From: a virus
Direction: 5' to 3' (one strand)
DNA: 23,019 bases
IMG/VR virus record: IMGVR_UViG_3300050343_000095
Span: 1 to 23,019 of that record
Of the stretch, positions 4,802-12,658 are shown one piece after another. Numbering within the stretch: the first letter of the stretch is position 1; each line of letters opens with the position of its first letter. The notes under the pieces were generated by a model that was given only the letters and a program-made list of their open reading frames with translations, was not told the DNA's origin and ran no database searches. A program made the position numbers and the translations under genes.

Positions 4802-6290
4802 CGAGACAGACGAGCTACGCCGTTCGCAACTGCTTCGCCTTTACGCCGATGAGGTTGGTTGTCCGATTAACGAAAAAACTGCGGGCATTGTTTTAAGCAA
4901 GGCCCAAGGTCAAATTGCTGGCGTATCAGTCCCACGGAAACGTGGCGAAAAGTTAGACACAACCCCAACCCCATGGTCGTGGGAAGGTGTGATCATGGCT
5001 TCTACGTTTAACCTGCTTGTCGCACCACCAAAGGTTGGCAAGTCTGCCCTGATGGTAGGAATGATCAGCGCATGGTTTCATGGCGAAGAATCTTATCTAG
5101 GCCAAAAACTTCATGGCACTTGTCCCAAGGTTTACATCATTGGGACTGATCAACCTGAAAGCGATTGGAACACCTTGTTTGAACGCGAAGGTTTGGTGAA
5201 TAGCGATGGCGAGTTATCAGGCCCGATCGAAATGTTGTGGCATACGGGAGCACCGTTGCATCTAACAGACGAGGGCGTAAAACATCTTGCTGAGATTGCA
5301 GAAGAAAACCCTGGGTCGTTCTTTTTGCTCGATAGCTATCACGCCTGCTGTGCGCCGCTTGGCCTTGAAGAGGCTGCTTCAAGCTTTGATGGCCCAGCTC
5401 GTCAACTTGCCGAAGCCCTGGCACCCCATAAGGCCACGTTGGCGATGATCCACCACACCAATAAAAGCGTTAGCGGTGGCAATGCAACCAATGCCAGCCG
5501 GGGCAGCAATGCCTTGCCTGCGGCGGCCAGCCTCACGATCTTGATGAACTGGTTTAAGCAGCCTGCTGAAGGCCAGACGCAATCAGATCACCGCGTTGTG
5601 CTCAAGACGCAGGGGAGGGCAAAAGGCACGACCCTGCTGATTGAGCTTGAAGACGATGGATGGGTGCATCACGGCGACGGTGAAAGCGTCTTGGCTGCTG
5701 AATCGATGCAAGAGGCAGCAGACGAGCTGCAAGGCCGTCAAGCCGATATTTTTGATTACATCTGCGAGCGTTGGTCAGACGGGCAGTTCCCCGTTGTCGC
5801 GAGTGAGCTGGCAGACGTGGCCAAATGCAACGCAAGCAAGGTCAACCGCGCCCTGCGTGCATTGGAGAAAAAAGACCTTGTTCGGCAGGACGGGCAGCTT
5901 GATGCGCTTGTGTCTGGTGGTCGTCCTCAGCTCTTGTGGGTTCCCAATACCCCCTCCCCGGAAATAGGGGGAAAAGGGGGAAAAACGTCAACAACCCCTC
6001 GCGCGTCACATGAAATAAGGGGTTATTCCCCTTCTTCCCCTTGTTTACCCGATTCCCTTGACACCTCCACCGTGGGGGTTTTACCCCCCGGCACTCCTGT
6101 TGAATTACGACGCGGCGATGCCTGGTCAAATGGCTGGGTTATTGCCAATGCGACCAAAATGGACAGCATCCGCGCTGCGAAGCTCGGAAGCCCCAACATC
6201 ACGATTAGTTCCTTGCGATGGGAACTAGACGTGCGCCTTTGTCAATTTGGCTTGCAAGAGCCTGAACCCACTGATTCTTTTGATTTCTAA
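4689..6290 (+). CDS. RepA/AAA_25-type replicative helicase with C-terminal winged helix
   Basis: A RecA-fold NTPase, probably the phage replicative or primase-coupled helicase. From ATG 4689 it has 533 residues. Walker A is APPKVGKS (112-119), the Walker B-like strand is SFFLLDS (210-216), and HHTNKSVSGG (255-264) is the conserved sensor/loop of the RepA/AAA_25 group, followed by NASRGSNALPAAASLTI. Residues about 350-400 (RQADIFDYICERW ... NASKVNRALRALEKKDLV) form a winged helix-turn-helix that could bind DNA or an origin. A Gly/Ser/Pro/Thr linker encoded by runs of G and C follows, then a beta-rich end (PPGTPVELRRGDAWSNGWV). A TTG at 4641 is possible but less likely. The stop overlaps the next ATG (TAATG). 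Confidence 0.8.
   Translation: MDTTPGESKPSEILPESLKDHQDLLDRLDQYASTVLCNETDELRRSQLLRLYADEVGCPINEKTAGIVLSKAQGQIAGVSVPRKRGEKLDTTPTPWSWEGVIMASTFNLLVAPPKVGKSALMVGMISAWFHGEESYLGQKLHGTCPKVYIIGTDQPESDWNTLFEREGLVNSDGELSGPIEMLWHTGAPLHLTDEGVKHLAEIAEENPGSFFLLDSYHACCAPLGLEEAASSFDGPARQLAEALAPHKATLAMIHHTNKSVSGGNATNASRGSNALPAAASLTILMNWFKQPAEGQTQSDHRVVLKTQGRAKGTTLLIELEDDGWVHHGDGESVLAAESMQEAADELQGRQADIFDYICERWSDGQFPVVASELADVAKCNASKVNRALRALEKKDLVRQDGQLDALVSGGRPQLLWVPNTPSPEIGGKGGKTSTTPRASHEIRGYSPSSPCLPDSLDTSTVGVLPPGTPVELRRGDAWSNGWVIANATKMDSIRAAKLGSPNITISSLRWELDVRLCQFGLQEPEPTDSFDF
5950..6088 (+). other. cluster of three G/C-run hairpins inside the helicase linker
   Basis: Within the coding linker lie: C runs at 5950-5959 facing two GGGGG runs at 5967-5971 and 5976-5980; a perfect six-pair hairpin AAGGGG-TTATT-CCCCTT at 6017-6033; and GGGGG-TTTTA-CCCCC at 6074-6088. 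Three such structures in 140 bases is unusual compared with the rest of the window. They might be a replication or regulatory signal, or simply GGN/CCN codon runs. The frame stays open through them. Confidence 0.4.
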
Positions 6291-6595
6291 TGTCTGAATC
6301 CGGCAGAAAACACCCGATCAGGGTCGATATCCGTTTAACCGCTGCAGAGCGGGATGCGCTTTCGCAGGAGGCCATACAGCGTGGCATCACGCGCCAGGAG
6401 CTGCTTAGGGCTCGTGTGTTGAGCGAAGCGAACCAGCCAGCACCAATTCCTGAAATCAAGCCTGTGCATTACAGCAAGGGTCGTGACTCCATTGACCGGG
6501 CCATTGCTGCTGTCAATCGCCGCTATGACGTCCCACACGCGCAGCTAGAGCCATTGATCTGCACTGTCATCTGTGCCTTGAATGCAAAAGGTTGA
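6290..6595 (+). CDS. RHH-like DNA-binding protein
   Basis: A 101-residue protein. Residues 8-46 (HPIRVDIRLTAAERDALSQE and then RGITRQELLRARVLSE) show strand-helix-turn-helix in the order of a MobC/CopG-like ribbon-helix-helix, with 'TAAERDAL ... GIT-x-x-E-LLR' close to the consensus. The C-terminal half (SIDRAIAAVNRRYD) is helical and may mediate pairing. It starts at the last base of the helicase stop (TAATG), so it is co-translated and may act with the helicase at an origin or as an autoregulator. Exact function unknown. Confidence 0.6.
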   Translation: MSESGRKHPIRVDIRLTAAERDALSQEAIQRGITRQELLRARVLSEANQPAPIPEIKPVHYSKGRDSIDRAIAAVNRRYDVPHAQLEPLICTVICALNAKG

Positions 6596-6980
6596 CACGG
6601 GTATGCCCCGGATGTATGTTGTGTGCACAGGGGGAGACCCCATCACCAAAGAACAAATGACCGTCGCAACTGCACAAGCCTTTCAGCCAGGTCAAATCGT
6701 CTATAGCCAGTCAGGCTGCACGATGACCCACGTCAACTTTTTTGTTGTTGACCGAGTAACCGCCAAAAGCGTTTGGTTTCGTTCAATCAGCAAGTTCACA
6801 ACTGACACTTCCCACGGTCAAGGAACAGTTGTCCCAAACCCACTGCATCAAGCTCCTGATCATTGCGTTTTTCGCATGAAGATCCAGCTCAACGACGACG
6901 GCTCACAATGCGCTTTTGATCGCATTGATGTTTATCAAATCTGGAACGGTCAACCCTGCTACGTCAATTCCTGGGATTGA
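6582..6980 (+). CDS. hypothetical protein
   Basis: Up to 132 residues from ATG 6582, which overlaps the upstream stop by 14 bases. Starts at 6603 or 6612 (MYVVCTGGDP) would avoid the overlap. It is beta-rich, with aromatic strands (VNFFVVDRVTAKSVWFRSI) and a conserved-looking end (IDVYQIWNGQPCYVNSWD). The pattern 'FFVVDRVTAKSVWFR' resembles small phage proteins of the type 'YVV-x-K-x-T-x-K-x-V', whose role is unknown. It lies in the early block after the helicase. Confidence 0.6.
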   Translation: MQKVDTGMPRMYVVCTGGDPITKEQMTVATAQAFQPGQIVYSQSGCTMTHVNFFVVDRVTAKSVWFRSISKFTTDTSHGQGTVVPNPLHQAPDHCVFRMKIQLNDDGSQCAFDRIDVYQIWNGQPCYVNSWD

Positions 6981-7010
6981 AATCCTGCGCTTTTTTCTTG
7001 CGTTAACACC

Positions 7011-7250
7011 ATGCTTGATTATCACCACACCTGGCTCAACTTATTTGATGAATTTCAGGCCACTCAAGACAAGCTTGATTCGTCAAATCTTCTCAAGCTC
7101 TCGCCTGTCGAGCCTTGTTACACCGTCAACGCCTACAAAGGCTCTGAGCACATTTGGGAAGACTTTGCCTACGACAATGACGAGTTACAGAGCCTTAAAA
7201 ACGCCGCCACTAAAGCTAGCTTCACCTACACCGTCGAAGAGCGCAACTAA
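7011..7250 (+). CDS. hypothetical acidic protein
   Basis: A 79-residue protein beginning MLDYHHTWLNLFDEFQATQ. It has an acidic helical N-terminus, a middle around NAYKGSEHIWEDFAYDNDEL and a SFTYTVEERN end. A different plus frame covers the same bases but has an atypical Ser/Thr/Pro composition, so I reject it. The stop overlaps the next start (TAATG, 7248-7252). No family recognised. Confidence 0.55.
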   Translation: MLDYHHTWLNLFDEFQATQDKLDSSNLLKLSPVEPCYTVNAYKGSEHIWEDFAYDNDELQSLKNAATKASFTYTVEERN

Positions 7251-7513
7251 TGGAAAACACAGATCATCAAGATGACATTCGTTCGGCGTTATGGCACATA
7301 GCCTCTGCCCTCAAAGGCATTGAGCAAAAGCTAGACAGGCTTGAAACAACATCCGATATGTTGGTTTCTCTCAGCAACTCGCTTGAAGCCTTTACCGGTC
7401 CATACCTCACACAGCGTGACCCTAACGGCAAGTTTGATCGACACCTCGACTTATTAGAGAGGCATGTCAAACTCTTGGAAGAGCAAGACCATATTCGTAA
7501 GCACATCAGATGA
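7250..7513 (+). CDS. small coiled-coil hypothetical protein
   Basis: An 87-residue, strongly helical protein. Residues 10-55 (IRSALWHIASALKGIEQKLD ... LVSLSNSLEAF) have heptad-like Leu/Ile spacing, and the C-terminus (HLDLLERHVKLLEEQDHIRK) is a second amphipathic helix, so a coiled-coil oligomer is likely. It overlaps the upstream stop by one base. It ends the early run before a 134-base gap. No enzymatic motif is seen. Confidence 0.6.
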   Translation: MENTDHQDDIRSALWHIASALKGIEQKLDRLETTSDMLVSLSNSLEAFTGPYLTQRDPNGKFDRHLDLLERHVKLLEEQDHIRKHIR

Positions 7514-7647
7514 TGTTGCGTCGGGGCGCCTGATGCCTGGTCTCATACAGCAGGCTGAAAGCTATAAAACACCCACCCCCGTGGGAAAAGCAGGGCGGGC
7601 CTGGTGTCCCGATCAATACCCCGACAACACATTTTAAAACTTTTTTT
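7514..7647 (+). promoter_or_regulatory. intergenic region with hairpin and T-tract leader
   Basis: One of the larger plus-strand gaps. It holds a five-pair hairpin CCCAC-CCCC-GTGGG (7572-7585), a TATAAA at 7563-7568 without a convincing -35, and a leader ending in a seven-T tract directly before the ATG at 7648, with no Shine-Dalgarno. It may carry a promoter or terminator between early units. Low confidence by eye. Confidence 0.3.
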
Positions 7648-8007
7648 ATGACTGAAAAATCTTGGATTACCTCTGTCTCAAAAGACGGAATCTCAAATGC
7701 TGCCCGACTGCATCCAGAAATCGCTGAGTTTGCTGTTCAGATTGTCAAACGAGATTTGAAGTTCATCAAAAAATCAGGGATCGAGATGTTCAAACGCAGG
7801 CTTTACGAGGACTTGTACGAGATCGACATGTTTTTGCAGGAGGCTGAAACACGCGGAAAGGTTCTTGACTCGCCCATCGTCGGCGTTGCTGTAATCAACC
7901 TTGGGCACGAGAGCAACGCTCGTATTCCCCTGACTGCTGAGCTGTGGGAAAAAGAGCGCGACATGCCGACCGCTCGACCCGGTCATAACAGAGGCTTTAA
8001 GTCATGA
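7648..8007 (+). CDS. hypothetical protein
   Basis: A 119-residue mostly helical protein. Its middle (IAEFAVQIVKRDLKFIKKSG, LYEDLYEIDMFLQEAETRG) is amphipathic, and a beta-like segment (SPIVGVAVINLGHES) follows. The ATG comes directly after a T tract with no ribosome-binding site in view. The stop overlaps the next start as ATGA (8004-8007). Unknown function. Its position at the head of the unit that leads into the methyltransferase and terminase suggests a phage-specific accessory role. Confidence 0.55.
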   Translation: MTEKSWITSVSKDGISNAARLHPEIAEFAVQIVKRDLKFIKKSGIEMFKRRLYEDLYEIDMFLQEAETRGKVLDSPIVGVAVINLGHESNARIPLTAELWEKERDMPTARPGHNRGFKS

Positions 8008-8256
8008 CCCAAGACGATTCCCTTCGCGCCAAAGCGCGTCAAAATACGCTCCGTGCCTTCCTTTCCTATGAAGCCAGACTCAGCGCTGCCTATCGCCAAG
8101 CTGCGTACGCTCGAACCAGACGGCCGGATCATGATCACAGTTGGCGAGCAACCGATTCAATTCAGGTCGATTGTGAGTAGCCATCACCTCGTAGAAGAAA
8201 AAATAATTCGCCTTCAGAGCTACTGGCTTAAAGCAAGTCAAAACCAAGAGCTTTAA
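8004..8256 (+). CDS. hypothetical protein, probably frameshifted near its start
   Basis: The ATG at 8004 overlaps the upstream stop. As printed its frame stops at 8180, while a second frame is open at 8053-8256. Removing one C from CCC at 8007-8009 joins them as MTKTIPFAPKRVKIRSVPSF, then LPIAKLRTLEPDGRIMITV, then HLVEEKIIRLQSYWLKASQ: 83 residues in whole codons and a far more natural protein than either fragment. It has a basic, Pro-rich start, a small beta hairpin and a C-terminal helix. No family recognised. Confidence 0.5.
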
Positions 8257-8287
8257 GCTACGCTATAAATCAAGCAGCTTTTTTGGC

Positions 8288-9529
8288 TTGGCATCAATAA
8301 CATCTTTAAAGTCAGACCATAAAAATGCACGACGCAGGACAGATCGTTCTTCTGAGTTAATTAAAGAATCGCTGCAACGTTATGGCGCTGCTCGAAGCAT
8401 TGTTATCGATGAAGACAACCGCATCCTTGCGGGCAATGGCACCATTGATGGAGCGAAGGCCGCAGGCATCAAAAATGTACGCATAATTGAAACCGATGGT
8501 GACGAGATTATCGCCGTTAAACGCACCGGCCTATCAGAGGAGCAAAAGGTCGGCTTAGCTTTGGCTGACAACCGCACGGCTGATCTCAGCGAATGGGATC
8601 AAGAGATGCTGCATCAGCTCTCGCAAGAACAGGACATCAGCCCTTGGTTTGATCAGGACGACCTGAACGAAATTCTGAACGTCACGGAGCTTGATCCTGA
8701 AGAGGGCAACACAGATCCTGACGACGTACCAGAAGCACCAGAAGATCCCACAACCAAACCAGGCGACCTGTGGATCCTCGGCAACCATCGCCTCCTCTGC
8801 GGTGACAGCACCAACCTGCAGCACGTTGAACGTCTGATGGATGGCAAGAAGGCAGACATGGTCTTCACCGACCCGCCGTATGGCGTTAGCTACGAGGGGG
8901 GGCATAATTTGAAGAAACGAGATCAGATTAAAAATGACGCTTTGCAAGGGACAGATTTAACTAACTTGTTCGCTGATGCTCTTTCTTCGGCACTATCTGT
9001 TACGGCAGATCACGCAGCTTTTTATATCTGGTTTGCCTCTGGCAAAAGCGTCGAGACATTTGCTTCTTTCGCAAATTTGCCACTTGATTTACGGGCTGTC
9101 ATTCAGTGGTACAAGGTCCGCTCGGGGCTCGGGGCTTTTATGGCTCAGTACATCCCTAACTGTGAACCTTGCATTTATGCCTTTAAGTCTGGCTGTTCTC
9201 CGCAATGGTTTGGCCCAACTGATGAGAAAACTGTTTGGGAGTTGCAAAAAGAATCAAGGAATGAGTTTCATCCCACCCAAAAGCCAGTTGAGCTTTCCCG
9301 CCGCGCTCTCCGCAACAGCAGCAAACCTAATCAGCTAATCCTCGATCTATTTGGTGGATCAGGCGCAACACTGATTGCTTGCGAGCAAGATCACCGCCAC
9401 GCTCGCCTCATGGAACTAGACCCCGCCTATTGCGACGTAATCGTCAAACGCTGGGAAGACTTCACCGGTAACACCGCCATCTGCGAACCATCTGCGGCAC
9501 ACTTTGAACAGGAGGAGTCAAAAGGCTGA
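8288..9529 (+). CDS. ParB-like N-terminal domain fused to N6-adenine DNA methyltransferase (beta class)
   Basis: A 413-residue fusion. Residues 1-110 are ParB/Srx-like (ASITSLKSDHKNARR, IVIDEDNRILAGNG, GLSEEQKVGLALADNRTADL). Residues 155-400 are an AdoMet-dependent methyltransferase: LWILGNHRLLCGD, then DPPYGV (195-200, target-base motif of N6-adenine enzymes), HPTQKPVEL (328-336) and DLFGGSGAT (353-361, AdoMet site). The order DPPY before FxGxG is beta class. It probably methylates phage DNA against host restriction or to mark it for packaging. I place the start at TTG 8288. No ATG lies near, and the frame is open upstream to a stop at 8204. The leader is T-rich. The stop overlaps the small terminase start (TGATG). 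Confidence 0.85.
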   Translation: MASITSLKSDHKNARRRTDRSSELIKESLQRYGAARSIVIDEDNRILAGNGTIDGAKAAGIKNVRIIETDGDEIIAVKRTGLSEEQKVGLALADNRTADLSEWDQEMLHQLSQEQDISPWFDQDDLNEILNVTELDPEEGNTDPDDVPEAPEDPTTKPGDLWILGNHRLLCGDSTNLQHVERLMDGKKADMVFTDPPYGVSYEGGHNLKKRDQIKNDALQGTDLTNLFADALSSALSVTADHAAFYIWFASGKSVETFASFANLPLDLRAVIQWYKVRSGLGAFMAQYIPNCEPCIYAFKSGCSPQWFGPTDEKTVWELQKESRNEFHPTQKPVELSRRALRNSSKPNQLILDLFGGSGATLIACEQDHRHARLMELDPAYCDVIVKRWEDFTGNTAICEPSAAHFEQEESKG

Positions 9530-9849
9530 TGGCCCATAAGTCCACAAAAATTGAAATGGACATGAGAGTTAACCGTGTCGCTCGGCTTTTAGCCAACGGC
9601 GCTGTGCGCTCTGAAATCATGCAGTACGCAGCAAAGGAGTGGGAGGCTGCGGAGCGCACTACAGACACTTATATCGCCAAGGCACGGGATCTTATCCGGG
9701 CTGATTGGGAAACGGATCGGCTGACTTTTACAGCAGAGATTTTGGCCCAGCTCGCCACGCTGCAAAAAGAGGCCCGCAAGACCAACAACCTCAACGCCGC
9801 TTTGGGTTGCATCAAGACCGCAGCGCAGATAGCGCAAGTGCTTCAATGA
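9529..9849 (+). CDS. terS: terminase small subunit
   Basis: A 106-residue protein. The N-terminal half is a helix-turn-helix-like segment (MRVNRVARLLANGAVRSEIM, then KEWEAAERTTDTYIAKARDL), as in phage small terminases that bind the packaging site. The C-terminal half (EILAQLATLQKEA, LNAALGCIKTAAQIAQVL) is a helical oligomerisation part that would contact TerL. It is assigned mainly by its position: it shares bases with the methyltransferase stop and its own stop forms ATGA with the TerL start. Typical length for the family. Confidence 0.75.
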   Translation: MAHKSTKIEMDMRVNRVARLLANGAVRSEIMQYAAKEWEAAERTTDTYIAKARDLIRADWETDRLTFTAEILAQLATLQKEARKTNNLNAALGCIKTAAQIAQVLQ

Positions 9850-11195
9850 CGTTTCTTAGCCACATTGAAAGCGGATCAATCCTGAATCGAATTGGCGAAA
9901 GAAATTCAGAGCTAGACGTTCAAGCCTTAGTCACACAGATCAAGGCCGACTTGCACCCAGGCCAGCTTGCCTTTGTAGAAGATCAAACGACAGAAATTAT
10001 TGGCCTGTCTGCTGGGTATGGGGCGGGCAAGACCCGTAGCTTGGCTGCGAAGGCTGTCGTCCTTGCGGCATTAAATCAAGGCTTTATGGGTTGCGTAATG
10101 GAGCCGACAGGCCCATTGATTCGTGACATTTGGATGAATGACTTTGAAGAGTTCCTTGAGGCTTACGAAATCCCCTACACGTTTAGAGCAAGCCCACTTC
10201 CAGAATATGTTTTGCATCTACCCGGCGGTGATAGCAAGATCTTGTGCCGCAGTTTTGAGAACTGGTCACGCATCATCGGCTTAAACCTTGCCTGGGTGCT
10301 TGCTGACGAAATCGATACGGTTGCTCCTTCAATTGCAGAGAAAGCATTCCCTAAGATCCTTGGTCGCCTTCGTGCTGGTAACGTGCGACAGTTTGCCGCT
10401 GCGTCAACGCCTGAAGGCTTTCGCTGGATGTGGAACACGTTTGGCACAGAGGAAGCACAACAACGCTCTGATCGGAAACTGATCAAGATGCGCAGTGCAG
10501 ACAATCCACATCTGCCGCCAGACTTTATTGCACGCCTCGAAGCAAACTACGATCCAAGCCTGTTAAAGGCGTATTTGCTTGGAGAGTTTACGAATCTGAC
10601 TACCGGTCAGGTTTATGACCGTTTTGATCGTGCCAAGCATGTAATCACCAATATTCCTGATGTCAGCAATGAGCCTCTTCGTGTGGGCGTTGACTTCAAT
10701 ATTGGAAATATGAGCGCTTGCTTAGGCGTGCGCTTAGGTAACTCTTTGCTTTTGATTGAAGAGATTAGCGGTGCACATGACACTGATGCTATGGCGCAAG
10801 AAATACAACGCCGCGCTGATGGGCGCCAGGTTTACGTTTACCCTGACGCCTCTGGCGGTAGCCGCAGCACAAATGCTTCACGTACGGACATTCAGATCTT
10901 GGAGTCGTACGGCTTTAGCAATCAATCACCAAAGGCCAACCCTCCCGTACGTGATCGGGTGGCTTCTGTTCAAGCTTTGTTGGAAAACGGAAAAGGCGAA
11001 GTCAGGTTGCAGGTCGCCGCAAATTGCAAACGAACGATTGAATGTTTAGAGCTTCAGTCATACACAGAAGCAGGCGACCCCGATAAAGATGCGGGTTATG
11101 ACCATATGAATGATGCCCTTGGTTATCTTGTTTACCGCGACTTCAGCATGATTCATGCGCGTGCTGGACGGGGCACTGGCATTAGGCTCTACTAA
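9846..11195 (+). CDS. terL: terminase large subunit
   Basis: The packaging motor and headful/site nuclease. I start at ATG 9846, overlapping the terS stop. Longer extensions are out of keeping with the family. It has 449 residues: Walker A GYGAGKT (57-63), Walker B VLADE (151-155), coupling-type motif AAASTPEG (184-191), then the RNase H-like nuclease with GVDFNIG (Asp283), YPDASG (Asp334) and MNDALGY (Asp423). All key residues are present and no frame break is seen, so this is one of the few large genes free of errors. It would be the best marker for placing the phage phylogenetically. Confidence 0.93.
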   Translation: MTFLSHIESGSILNRIGERNSELDVQALVTQIKADLHPGQLAFVEDQTTEIIGLSAGYGAGKTRSLAAKAVVLAALNQGFMGCVMEPTGPLIRDIWMNDFEEFLEAYEIPYTFRASPLPEYVLHLPGGDSKILCRSFENWSRIIGLNLAWVLADEIDTVAPSIAEKAFPKILGRLRAGNVRQFAAASTPEGFRWMWNTFGTEEAQQRSDRKLIKMRSADNPHLPPDFIARLEANYDPSLLKAYLLGEFTNLTTGQVYDRFDRAKHVITNIPDVSNEPLRVGVDFNIGNMSACLGVRLGNSLLLIEEISGAHDTDAMAQEIQRRADGRQVYVYPDASGGSRSTNASRTDIQILESYGFSNQSPKANPPVRDRVASVQALLENGKGEVRLQVAANCKRTIECLELQSYTEAGDPDKDAGYDHMNDALGYLVYRDFSMIHARAGRGTGIRLY

Positions 11196-11221
11196 ACTGT
11201 GGTATCGGGCGGGATTTAACT

Positions 11222-12658
11222 GTGTATTCAGGCTTTTCTGGTGGTCGCCAACGCGTAGGCAACGTCACGACGGTAGATAGCCCAAACACGGCTTGGGTCA
11301 ACATGCAGCCGCATTGGGAGCTTCTAGAGGCCCTCCAGGGGGGAACATTTAGCGTGCGCAGAAAGCATCGTAAGTACCTTCCGCAAGAACCACGAGAGCA
11401 AGATTCTAGTTACGACGTAAGGCTCCAGCGGTCAGTTTGCTCCCCATTTACAACTCGAATCGAGCGCATGTTGGCGGGCATGTTGACTCGTAAGCCGGTC
11501 AGGCTTGACGATGTAACTGATCAAATTCGAGAGCAACTATTTGACGTTGATTTGCAGGGCAATGACCTGCAAAGCTGGCTTTACAACACGTCGCGCATTT
11601 GCATTCGCTACGGGCATGTTGGCGTTCTTGTTGACGCCCCAAAGTCTGGCGACAATGGCCGTCCCTACTGGATCACATATTCCCCAAAAGATATTTTGGG
11701 TTTTAGGTATGAATTAACTGATGGACAGCAAAAACTGACGCAGCTTCGCCTGTTTGAAAAGGTGCTTATCCCAGATGGTTTGTATGGCGAAAAGCAAGTT
11801 GAGCAGGTGCGCGTCTTAACCCCTGGTGCATTTGAAATCTTCCAGAAAGATCAAAAAGGCGACTTTCGTGTTGTTGATGAAGGCACGACAAGCTTGAGCG
11901 AAATTCCGTTTAGCGTTGCTTATTCCAACCGCACAGGTGTTTTGGAATCATTCCCACCTTTGGCGGATATTGCCGAGCTAAACCTTCAGCACTATCAAGT
12001 GCAGTCTGATCTTTCGAATCAACTGCATATCAGTGCTGTGCCCCTTTTATGTTTATTCGGATTCCCTGCAGCAGCAGAAGAAATTAGCGCAGGCCCCGGC
12101 GAAGCTTTTGCCCTTCCTACAGATGCACGAGGTGAATACCTAGAACCGGCTGGCAACAGCTACGACGCGCAGTTCCGCAGGCTTGATCAGATCGTTTCGC
12201 AAATCAATGACCTTGGCCTTGCTGCTGTGATGGGTGCAAAACTCAGCGCAGAAACTGCCGAGTCAAAGCGCATAGACCGGTCTCAGGGGGACAGCACGAT
12301 GATGGTCTTAGCACAGCAGATGCAGGACATGATCGACAACTGCCTGCGGTTTCATGCTGATTATCTGCAGGAGTCGCAAGCTGGCAGCAGCCTTGTCAAT
12401 CGTGACTTTATGGGCGCAAGGCTTGAGCCACAAGAGATTCAAGCGTTGTTGCAGCTTTACACCGCTGGCACGGTGACACAAGAAACGTTGTTGCTGCAGC
12501 TAGAAGCAGGGGAAGTGCTTGGTGATGATTTTGATGTTGAAGCCGAGCTTGAGGCAACGCAAGCCGGTGGATTGATGGAAACACCGCAACCAGTCCCGCA
12601 GCAAGAAGTCACAATGCCTGAAGGTGAACCGGAGGCAAACGATGAGCTGGTTGGATGA
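11222..12658 (+). CDS. portal protein, DUF4055-like
   Basis: The 478-residue protein forms the dodecameric portal at the packaging vertex. It starts at GTG 11222, soon after terL. Landmarks fit the DUF4055 portal group: SPFTTRIERMLAGMLTRKPV (about 75-95), the acidic strand LFDVDLQGNDLQSW, the GHVGVLVDAPK turn (around 135-145), RPYWITYSPKDILGFRY, and PPLADIAELNLQHYQVQSDL with LHISAVPLLCLFGFP in the crown/stem half. The C-terminus is acidic and Gln/Pro-rich. It lies between terL and the MuF gene as expected. It ends over the start of the next small gene (17-base overlap). Confidence 0.88.
   Translation: MYSGFSGGRQRVGNVTTVDSPNTAWVNMQPHWELLEALQGGTFSVRRKHRKYLPQEPREQDSSYDVRLQRSVCSPFTTRIERMLAGMLTRKPVRLDDVTDQIREQLFDVDLQGNDLQSWLYNTSRICIRYGHVGVLVDAPKSGDNGRPYWITYSPKDILGFRYELTDGQQKLTQLRLFEKVLIPDGLYGEKQVEQVRVLTPGAFEIFQKDQKGDFRVVDEGTTSLSEIPFSVAYSNRTGVLESFPPLADIAELNLQHYQVQSDLSNQLHISAVPLLCLFGFPAAAEEISAGPGEAFALPTDARGEYLEPAGNSYDAQFRRLDQIVSQINDLGLAAVMGAKLSAETAESKRIDRSQGDSTMMVLAQQMQDMIDNCLRFHADYLQESQAGSSLVNRDFMGARLEPQEIQALLQLYTAGTVTQETLLLQLEAGEVLGDDFDVEAELEATQAGGLMETPQPVPQQEVTMPEGEPEANDELVG

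Noticed and set aside
5842-6129. Minus-strand frame opposite the helicase linker
   Set aside because: Pro/Arg/Gly-rich text produced by reading the G/C runs backwards. The helicase frame is continuous here.
7563-7568. TATAAA as a sigma-70 -10 box
   Set aside because: No acceptable -35 at 16-18 bases upstream. I kept it only as a remark in the intergenic entry.
9705-9845. 47-residue N-terminal extension of TerL
   Set aside because: It overlaps terS entirely in another frame with Arg/Gln-rich shadow residues. ATG 9846 in the ATGA overlap is the family-like start.
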